Shown one piece after another: positions 1 to 9,019 of a DNA stretch of 64,000 bases. The position numbers and the translations under genes are program-made. Under the pieces are notes generated by a model. The model saw nothing but the letters and a program-made list of their open reading frames with translations. It was not told where the DNA came from and searched no databases. The DNA is taken from contig NC_052482.1 in assembly GCF_009730915.1 (NCBI RefSeq), positions 310,001 to 374,000 on the forward strand. Direction: 5' to 3'. The stretch's first letter is position 1. Every line of letters begins with the position of its first letter. The stretch is from Dioscorea cayenensis subsp. rotundata. Its lineage: Eukaryota; Streptophyta; Magnoliopsida; Dioscoreales; Dioscoreaceae.

Positions 1-317
1 TATTCTTCTTATTTAATTATTCTTACTTTTCTCGTTATTTTTTAGTCCTTGCTTGATGATTAAGGTATTAACTTTTTATTAATACCCACACGAAGGGCAA
101 AATCAGCAAGCACCCACACACCTTCTCATCTTCTCCTTTTGTCTATAAAGTAAAAATGAAAAGGTTGAAAAGTATTTATATAGTTATTTATATAATTATA
201 ATTAGTTTCTCTTTTGATTTCTATTAACAAGTACATAATTATAATTAACTTCTCTGTTGATTTGTAACTGTGATATTCTACATTTTATTCATCAGTGATT
301 ATTGCACACTGTGACTA

Positions 318-705
318 ATAATGGAATTTCATTTTCTTTTAATTTTAGTAATTTTGTGGAATTCTCAAGTAAGCTATTCTGCATCTGCTGTAAATTTTGA
401 AAATCATCTGCCTTGTTAACTCTAACAGGAATGTTTCATCTGCTATAGTTCTTGAAAATGAGCTTCCATGCTGTCACTTTTCTTGAAATGTTTTTGTTTT
501 TATATTTGTACATTCTTCTCACTTTTATCCAAGTTGTTCAAATATCCTACATTTTTACTGAACCTAGTGTGTTCTTGTTCATGAAGCACAATGGCTCTGC
601 AGTACATGTTGTGAGTAATATGATTGAAAATCAACTGTTTGATGTATTACTCCGATGAGCCTTTCATATCCAGCAAATTCAATGGGTTTTTTTGGGTGAT
701 ATCTG
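318..705 (+). repeat. diverged partial copy of PDK intron 1
   Basis: This stretch aligns by eye, in the same orientation, with about 9262-9668 inside intron 1 of the pyruvate dehydrogenase kinase gene. Shared blocks include a 'gtaattttgtggaattctc' start, a 'ttccatgct' block, 'tccaagttgtt', 'aatggctct' and 'aattcaatggg', in the same order and with similar spacing, with many substitutions and small indels between them. Similarity fades left of about 318 and right of about 705. It is a segmental copy of intron sequence, not a gene. Confidence 0.7.
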
Positions 706-1005
706 CAACCACTGGTTGTATCATTTCTGTCTTTGGCTACTCCAATATCCTTCAATGCCGAAGTTCTCTTTTGCAAATCAACAGAGACAGAATCAAGCAC
801 CCTTTCATCGTTTGCCGGTAAATCATCGCCGAATTTACGCATTAACAAACTACATCAAGCATCATATTTAGATTCACAAACTGATTCTTCGACCGGTCAT
901 CATCGAGCAAGTCTCATTATACAAACCAAACTACCTTACTGAGTTGTTCATTCATCCAACAGGCAACAACCTCCTGAAGCAAAAAAAAAAAACAACTGTT
1001 ATCAT

Positions 1006-2836
1006 TCATTTGGACTTTTGCTTCGGATTTTTCGGACCCTGCTTAGCTTTACACTGGTTATCTGGCTTTGCATTAGCAGCACACCCTTTTCGACTCCCCG
1101 GAATTGAGCTATCAGAGGAATGTGGTTGCTTTGGTTTCTTCTGACTTTGTTTACACTGGCTATCAGGCTTTCCACTAGGAGCACACCCTTTTCGACTTCC
1201 CGGAGATGAGTTATCAGAGGAATGTGGTTGCTTTGGTTTCTTCTGACTCTGTTTATTAGCAGCCGTTCCACTGCTACCATTCCCACTATTAGCTTTGGCA
1301 CTGCTACCATTCCCACTATTAGCTTTGGCACTGCTACCATTCCCATTACCAGCTTTTGCATTGCCACCATGCCCACTATTAGAGGAATGTGCTTGCTTTG
1401 GATTCTTCTGATTCTGTTTATCTTTTTGCAGATTATCAGCTGTTTTACTGCTACCATGCCCATTAGCAGCTCTTCCATTCACAGCAGGTTTTCCACTGCT
1501 AGTACCATGCTGATTCTTAGCTCTTCCACAGATAATGATAATGGGTCTTCTGCTACTACTACTATGCAGCTTGGAAGCTCTTGTTCTTCTGCTACCATGC
1601 CCTATATAATTTCCCAAGAGCAACCAATCAGAAAAATCATCTGGGTGGTCAATTGTAAACATGGAATTTGGATAAATGAGCATTTGAAATTAGCTGTCTG
1701 CATAATATACCTGGAGTAAAGGTGTTTCGGGGATTCGTATCATCATCGCCTGATGATGTATCATCACTAGCACCATCAGCAATGTGAGAAGGCACTGGCA
1801 CTGATATCGGTCCGCCTCCTGACACAAGACTCGTCCAAAGCCAAACAGTCTTAGCAGCAGCAACGAGTGCTTGGGAAACATTAGTTGGTTGTGCTAGTAA
1901 TACATTGTATCGCCTCATTCGGAGTTGATGAAGTGCATTCGAGAAGTCCCGATCACCGGAAATAAGCAAAAAATTAGCAGGAGGAGGATTATCTACTGCC
2001 CAGAATAACATATCAACTAGAATTTTCTTATCACTTGCATCCTTCACACCTGCATCATGCATCATCATGTTCACTCTGAAAAGCCAACTCAAGGTACTAA
2101 CAGCAGACAAAATCAGCATAACAACAACTAAACATCTTACTTATAATTGAGCCTTGAAAACAAAAAAACACAATGAAGTGAATGAAATCAATGGAAAAAC
2201 AATTGAAACAGATAACAAGATTAGATAATCCATTACTTAAAAATTAATATGGACAAACAAAGGGTTTATTTATGGTTCAAAAATTCAACAGCAACCATAT
2301 ATATCAAATACCAATTACACCATACAATGATAATTAAAGAAATAAAAGTTAGGTTTTTTCGTGAAAATTAGGGTTTACTTATGGTTCAAAAATTCAACAG
2401 CAACCATATATATCAAATACCAATTACACCATACAATGATAATTAAAGAAATAAAAGTTAGGTTTTTTCGTGTAAATTAGGGTTTAAAAACACAAGGAAA
2501 CATCAATTCACCCACATTTTCTCACAATTGAAGCAAATCAAAGTGAACTGCAAACAAATTGAGAGGAAGAAATCTAGAAACAGTGTTGAGATTTATACCA
2601 GCAGGGACGTGATTGAGCGAGACGCCAGTGCTGGAAAGGGCTTGCTGAATAGTATTAGGGATGTTACCGGTGTCTCCATAAGCCCAGATGGAAACAGCGC
2701 CCTTGTAGTCCATCTCCGCCAACCCCGATCTTATATTCTGAGCGATGAGGTGAGGATCGCATCCTCTGGGAACCTGACAGTTCTCGATGTCCCACCACAC
2801 CGACGTCTTCGCCTCCACATACTGCCCATCCGCCAT
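1006..2836 (-). CDS. NYN-domain (MARF1/limkain-b1-like) putative endoribonuclease
   Basis: Three coding exons on the minus strand: 2836-2599, 2049-1711 and 1640-1006, giving about 403 residues; all junctions are GT-AG and keep frame (the last acceptor is my choice because it joins frames cleanly). Residues ~10-165 look like an NYN domain of the PIN-like nuclease fold: an early VWWDIENC motif with the conserved Asp, then ISGDRDF with the second acidic cluster and the LAQP strand. NYN proteins of the MARF1 type cleave or bind RNA; the plant members are mostly uncharacterised. The C-terminal ~200 residues are a low-complexity, Ser/Gly/Asn/Lys-rich tail built from in-frame tandem repeats, so it is probably disordered. 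No signal peptide or membrane segment is seen. The family call is firm; catalytic activity is inference. Confidence 0.8.
1049..1252 (-). repeat. two 102-bp in-frame coding tandem units
   Basis: Within exon 3 of the NYN gene two similar 102-bp units (about 1049-1150 and 1151-1252) lie head to tail, each encoding a 34-residue block with [10 protein letters not shown] and PGSRKGCA. 102 is divisible by three, so the duplication did not disturb the frame. Confidence 0.75.
1261..1380 (-). repeat. four 30-bp coding minisatellite units
   Basis: Four head-to-tail 30-bp units (1261-1290, 1291-1320, 1321-1350, 1351-1380) share a 'ctgctaccattcccacta' core and encode variants of [10 protein letters not shown] in the tail of the NYN protein. 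The middle two are nearly identical, the outer two more diverged. Confidence 0.85.
2261..2478. repeat. 109-bp tandem duplication in NYN-gene intron 1
   Basis: Copies 2261-2369 and 2370-2478 differ at only a few positions; the start of a third unit follows at 2479. It lies in the intron between exons 1 and 2 of the NYN gene and contains 'aattagggttt' at the junctions, a short homology that may have helped the duplication. Confidence 0.9.
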
Positions 2837-2969
2837 CTCCTCCTCCTCCTCCTCCTCCGCCTCGAAGACCTCACTCTCCTCTCAAGTCTTCGCCAGTTGG
2901 TAACTCTAATTCTATATAATATATATATATATATATGTACTTTTTTTTTGGAACGATGGAGTTTGTGAT

Positions 2970-3343
2970 TCAATCCAAACCGTTCATTTAACGAGATGGT
3001 GTGGATCTATAAGAATAGCTCCTTTGCTTCTTCACAAAGAAAGCCACAGTTTGATGTACTAAATAATTTTTCTTTAATTTTATAGTAATGTAGTATATTA
3101 TATATGAAGCACAATGATTTCAGATAAGTGAGTATATGAAATTATGAATGTGAAAAATAAAGAAGAATATTATAAAGCTCAATGACCAAAGATAAGTTAG
3201 TGATGTGGTCCGCTTCGCTTTTATTTTTGTTGTGGATGTTGTTTCATTTTGTTGTTGATCATTATTCCACTTCTAATGTATAGTTTTAATTTCCCTATAT
3301 TCTAATATGTTGTGATTTAAAAAAAAATAATCTAACTTTTTTT
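2970..3343. other. intergenic, upstream of the NYN gene
   Basis: AT-rich DNA on the 5' side of the minus-strand NYN gene. A (TA)n run lies at about 2920-2938, before the start codon in transcript sense. I see no further gene here. Confidence 0.5.
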
Positions 3344-3816
3344 TATGGTGTTAAATAGAATATGCCACGGCACGGGCACACTGTGGCATATGCACTATGT
3401 GTGTCTAGTGGGCATGATCCACCTGGAATTTATTCCGGGTTGGCACGGTCTATTTACTATGAAAGTAGGCCCAGCACGTGATCTGGTCTATTGTATTATA
3501 CATATATATATATTAAAACATGAAAAATATTACAAAACTCAAAAAATTATTAAAAAATTATTAGAAAAAAGAAAAATCTACAAACATAAAATGGAAGTCC
3601 CCGTTAATTAAAAAATTGAAAACATACAATAAATAAAAAAATCTCACATGAGGTGTGCTAAGCCGTGTCAGTCTCACACGGACATGTGTTGTGCTGTGCC
3701 CATAGACTGCAAATCCCAGGCTCGGGTCTGTGCTATGCCAGGCCCGAGAATGGTACTATAGCACAGTGTCTTGGCCGTTTCAGGCCTGGGTCGACATAAC
3801 TCATTTGACACCTCTA
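3344..3816. mobile_element. non-autonomous hAT-like element
   Basis: The left end (tatGGTGTTAAATAGAATATGCC) and the reverse complement of the right end (TAGAGGTGTCAAATGAG) match imperfectly, giving the 'AGRGGTGTNAAA' terminal motif of a common plant non-autonomous hAT-type family. The interior is unusually GC-rich, with repeated GGCACGG/GGCCCG-type motifs, and codes for nothing recognisable. Class assignment rests on the termini only; target duplications are not clear. Confidence 0.5.
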
Positions 3817-3819
3817 TAA

Positions 3820-4455
3820 ATTAAAATGATATATCAAACATCATTTAATAAATAAAACAAGCCATGGATATACTCATCAAGGCATGAAAAAGCTTTTGAG
3901 TTTGAAGAACTGCGTATTGTTCAAGGGGTAGTATTGAATGTTGTTGAGGATGAGAATTAAAATCAACACTGTTTTAATAGATATAACTTCTTGCTGAAGT
4001 CTTCTACAACTTAAATAGAGTATGATCACATGGGTGAAGATGGCAGCTGACACATGGAAGTGAATTAAAAATCCAATTTCTCTTAAATTAAACTAGTGTA
4101 ATTAAACTTGTGTCTTTTGTTAGGCTCGTGTGTGGAGAAAATTGGCCGTCTATTTATAAAATATCTCTATATGTTGTTCTTATATGGGATCACTATAAGT
4201 CTAGTATTTGGTCTCACTAGATATCCAACCTCATCGATGAGATTTGGGTTTTTTGGAAGTCCTATTTTGTATGGAAACTCTTAATGTTGGTATGTAATCC
4301 TGATATTTTTCAGTTTTGAATAAGTCTTAGTTGTTAGGATTTAATGGGTCTATAAATTAGCTCTTGTTCTAATGTATGTGGTCTGTGGAGGAAGCTGTGA
4401 TCAATAAACATTTCGTTATCTCCATCTTTGAAATCTTCTTATCTTTTCCTAACAC
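3820..4455. other. intergenic, nothing recognised
   Basis: AT-rich sequence between the hAT-like element and the tandem array. No coding frame with family signal and no RNA gene were recognised. Confidence 0.4.
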
Positions 4456-5612
4456 TTAATATAGAATAAAGAATAAAAAAAACATGAGAACAAAAAATAA
4501 TTTTCTTTTATTTAACGAACAAAGTAATCATTTCTAATTTTCAGTTCAAGTTTATATGGCTTCACATGTTCTTCACCTTTTTATATTCTTTCATTATTAT
4601 GATTTATCATTTTCGATAATTGTACTCTCTTGTGATGCTTTTATGTTTTTCTAATGCCTTCTAAATTTTATCTAAACACTAAATATGTATATATATATAA
4701 AATAAAATAGATAACTCACATAAAAGTAAAAAGTGACATATAGAACAGGGAATTAAAAAAAAATGAGAACAGAACATAATTTTCTTTTTTTTCTTTTTTT
4801 TAATGAACAAACACTTTTATAATGAACAAGCAATCAGTTTTAATTTTCAGACCAAATTTATATAGTTTCACGTGTTTTTTACTTTTTTATATTCTTTTAT
4901 TCTTATTATTTTATCTTTTTCGCTGATTGTGCTTTCACTTGTGATGCTTTTATGTTTTTCTAATGTCTTTTAAATTTTATCTAAACACTTAATATATATA
5001 TATATATAATAAAATAGATAACTCACATAAAGTAAAAGTGAAAAAAAAACATATAGAACAGGGAATACAAAAAAAAAGTGAGAACAAGGCATAATTTTTT
5101 TTTATTTTTTTATGAACAAATATTTTTTTAATGAATAAGCAATCATTTTTAATTTTTAGACCAAATTTATATAGTTTCACGTGTTTTTTACTTTTTTTAT
5201 ATTCTTTTATTCTTATTATTTTATCTTTTTCACTGATTGTGTTTTCACTTGTGATGCTTTTATGCTTTTCTAATGTCTTTTAAATTTTATCTAAACACTT
5301 AGTATATATATATTTATATATAATAAAATAGATAACTCACATAAAGTAAAAGTGAAAAAAACATATAAAACAGAGAATACAAAAAAAAAAATGAGAACAA
5401 AGAATAATTTTTCTTTTTTTTAATGAACAAGTATTTGTTTTTAATGAACAAATAATCATATTTAATTTTCAGTTCAAGTTTATATGGCTTCACATGTTCT
5501 TGACCTTTTTATATTCTTTCATTCTTATTATTTATCATTTTCGCTAATTGTGCTTTCACTTTTCACTTGTGATGCTTTTATGTGTTTCTAATGTCTTTTA
5601 AATTTTATTCAT
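4456..5612. repeat. four-copy ~310-bp AT-rich tandem array
   Basis: Four head-to-tail copies, with the anchor 'tgagaac' at about 4484, 4763, 5078 and 5391 (spacings 279, 315 and 313 bp). Each copy holds a poly-T/A tract, a 'gatgcttttatg' block and a 'taaattttatctaaacact' block, followed in copies 1-3 by a TA microsatellite. Copies 1 and 4 share 'ttcaagtttatatggcttc' while copies 2 and 3 share 'accaaatttatatagtttc', so the order is A-B-B-A. Confidence 0.85.
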
Positions 5613-5988
5613 TACTTTTTAAAAAAATAAAAAATAAAAACTCATTCTTCTAATGTATTTCAAATGAAAGTGAGGTACTCAATATATGATGAGTGATTTT
5701 TTATAATATAAACTTCAAATTTATCTAACTTAAAAAGGACCATCATATTTCATTATTTTTTTTTATAAAATCATTAAAAAAAGAATCAATAGTGTAATGG
5801 TATAAAAATAGCAAAAAAATTATCCTTTTAATTTTTAATTTTCTAAATATTATTTAAATTCATTAAAAATATACTGCATGTACATGAACAATGTCATTGT
5901 CAAAATGAATCTATAATTAATAAAAAAAAATTGAAGATATGGTATTATATTTTAAACGTTGTTTAATAGATGATAAGACGATGGAGAA

Positions 5989-6045
<57 letters not shown>

Positions 6046-8340
6046 GGCAAATTCCCTTGCTTCGCATTTGGGTTTTTTCTTTTTAGTTTTGAAAATGAAT
6101 AAAACAAATGCTAATAAAACAATACATAACATGAGACAATGCATAAAAAAACAAAAAAAAAGAAAAAGAAAAAAGAAAAAAAAATGAAAGGTAGAAAAAA
6201 TTAATTACACAATAATAGACATCACAACTTTTTTTGGGAATCATTAAAAAATATCAAAATTAAAATGAATGATGTTAGGATTATAATCATATTTTTTAAA
6301 ATACATTCAGTTTATAGAGTTCTACTATCTCTTGTTCTTTTTTTATTTTTTCATATTTTTAATGTCTTCAATTTCTTCTAATTTGCTTATATATAAACCA
6401 AAGCAAATGCTTCTTTTCAATTATTATTTACAAATTGGCAAAAAAAAAAAAAATCATGCTTAAATAACTCATAATAATGTAAACCGTTGGAATATATATT
6501 TCTACAAAACAAATATTTTTCAATCATTATAATTGTCTTTTAAAGGTTTAATGAAATATTAATAAAAAATTAATGAATGTAATTAAACCTTTCTATTAGT
6601 AATGTCATAATTAATGCAAACAAATATTTAAGTGTAATAATATTTTAAAAAATATTTATAATTGTTCCATAAAATGCTCTTGTTAGTAATGCCTTAAATA
6701 ATGCAAACAAATATTTAAGTGTAATAATATTTTAAAAATATTTATAATTATTCCTTAAAATGCTCTTATATATCTACTTTTATATGTGTATAGATTATTA
6801 TTATTATTATTATTTTATATGCCATTTTGATGAATATAATTACAATGAAATTAAATCCGGTATTTGGATAAATATAATTAAAGATACGGTACTAAAAGTC
6901 TTTTAATTAAGGTAACATTAATTGCAAAAGCAAGCCAAAGCCATCTAACAATTTTAAATTTTTTAACATATGTGTGTATCAATTAACAAAAGACCCGTTT
7001 GCTAAAGCAGTAAAGCTTCTTTTCTTTTATCTTTAGGTGTATAGATGGAGATAGTCCATGAGATCCAAGAATATGAAAGAGAACACAATTTAAATAACCT
7101 GATCCATTCCTCTTCAATAACAAAATCATGATAAATGTGCGCAACATAAATGATGCACAAAATCTTACACAATAAAATTTATGGACCAAGAGTTCTCCTG
7201 TTAAAGGAAGTCAGATGCATACACCGAGATCAAAGATACAAGAATTGAGCGACAAACTCAAACCCAAACTCACACCATTAACAATGACTAGGCTATGAGA
7301 TTTCTTTTTTCATCAACTAAAACATAATATTTATAATTGTGTCAATTCTTATCTTTATTTTTTATTTTTTATGGTTATAATAGATTAATAAAGTCTGTCT
7401 CGTTTTAGTTTATATAAAATTAAAATTAATATTATTAAAAAATAAATTCAACATAAATGAGTCATAACCAAATAAGGCTCATGGCAGTGAAAAAAAAACA
7501 TTACAATCATTCGAAACCTAAACACGTCTAATGCAATGTCATGAGTTACAAAACCCAACCATGATTTATAATTTAAAAAAAGAAAAAAGAAATATTATTT
7601 TTGCAACAACTCATCATGTTCTAATCCAATTAAAATCACACACACTGAACTTGTTTTTGTTAATAAATAGATTAAAAATACAGTCCCTAATAAACATCAT
7701 TATCATTAGCTAGCTATTTTAATCTAAATGGCTGATGAAAGGGGCTCATATCATTGGACTCAGACAAAGTGTAGCTATACTTTCAATTCCCACTATCATA
7801 TTTTTCAAAAATTTTAAATATTTATTTATTTAATTTTTTTAAATGGATAAACATCAAAGTGCTTATAGCCTATTGATATCTGGCTTTGTCTCCGACTGAA
7901 AATGCAGAGATTGGACGAGTTAAACTATTAATACCCTACGTATACCCCTCATTAAAAATATCTGAAAATTTAAATAAAATACAAAGTTTTAAATATTAAA
8001 TTAAAAATTAAATTCAAACCATTATTTTTGGCACAAATTAACAGCATAAGAATTCATATTATTAATTCTAATTAAAACCCATGATTTTTTTAACATATTT
8101 TTTTAAGGCAACCGATAATAAAATCATTAAAAAAATTTCTTTAAAAAAAAAAAGGAGTTCGGATTCGGATTTTCCGAAGTAATCAGATTTCTTCGGTGAT
8201 GAATCCGATGGTCGGCCGTCGGATTCGGGTCCGACGGCTGCCGGATCCGGAACTTAAAGAACACGTGGCGCACTTGAAGGGATCGTGGCACGTGTCGTCG
8301 TCCATTAACGGGTAGAAAACCGTTTCGGGTTTGTAACCCG
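5613..8340. other. long gene-free AT-rich intergenic stretch
   Basis: No gene recognised. It holds an (ATT)n microsatellite at 5992-6044, an 87-bp tandem duplication at 6597-6770, a second short ATT run near 6796, and, towards the right end, the GC-richer DNA upstream of the PDK gene. Confidence 0.5.
6597..6770. repeat. 87-bp tandem duplication
   Basis: Two copies (6597-6683, 6684-6770), each starting 'tagtaatg' and containing 'gcaaacaaatatttaagtg'. A few substitutions separate them. Confidence 0.8.
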
Positions 8341-8368
8341 TTAATAGAGACCCGTTAAGGAAGAAGAC

Positions 8369-8376
8369 TATAAAAT
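8369..8376 (+). promoter_or_regulatory. candidate TATA box of PDK
   Basis: TATAAAAT, 123 bp upstream of the PDK start codon, in locally GC-rich DNA. The spacing leaves room for a ~90-nt leader. Inferred from motif and position. Confidence 0.5.
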
Positions 8377-8472
8377 GGGCGAAGGTATCGAAGAAGAGAA
8401 AAAGGAACACCATTTCATTCGCGTCGCGTGCTTCCCCTGCTCGGCTTCTCCTCGTTCGCCTTCGCATCGCCA

Positions 8473-8499
8473 ATGCTAGAGCTCGTGGTGGAGTTTTGA
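8473..8499 (+). other. uORF whose stop overlaps the PDK start (UGAUG)
   Basis: An AUG at 8473 opens an 8-residue frame (MLELVVEF) ending in TGA at 8497-8499. The main ATG begins at 8499, so stop and start share one base in a TGATG. This arrangement can allow termination-reinitiation, and would make PDK translation depend on the uORF. It requires that transcription start upstream of 8473, which the TATA at 8369 supports. Confidence 0.65.
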
Positions 8500-8971
8500 T
8501 GGCTGCCAAGAACGCTATGGAGGGCTTCACGAAGGCGGTGGCTAATGATGTGCGGAGATGGGGAGCGATGAAGCAGACTGGGGTGAGCCTTAGGTATATG
8601 ATGGAGTTTGGATCGAGGCCAACGGACAGGAATCTTCTTTTATCGGCGCAATTCCTCCATAAGGAACTCCCGATTAGGATTGCGAGGCGGGTCATTGAGC
8701 TTGAGAACTTGCCCTTCGGGCTCTCTCAGAAGCCTGCTGTTTTGAAGGTAATTTCTATGATCTTTATTTGGAATTAAGATTTAGTTTTTTCTTTCTTTCT
8801 TTCTTTTTTTTGGGGGTGATTATATTATGGAGTTTTTATGTGAAAAATGGAATTTTGGAGGGATTTTGGTTTGTGAGTTTGGTTGTGCATTTTAGAATTT
8901 TAGTACTGTTTGATGCGTTCTTCTCTTTTGGATCATTTCTGAAGCTTGGAATCCTTTTTTAGAAGTTGTGG

Positions 8972-9019
<48 letters not shown>

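Noticed and set aside
4456-5612. CRISPR-like spacing of repeats
   Set aside because: Repeats are whole ~310-bp tandem units in plant DNA, without short identical repeats and unique spacers.
8183-8695. 170-codon minus-strand frame overlapping the PDK promoter and exon 1
   Set aside because: It is antisense to a conserved coding exon, shows no family signal, and results from GC-rich exon sequence.
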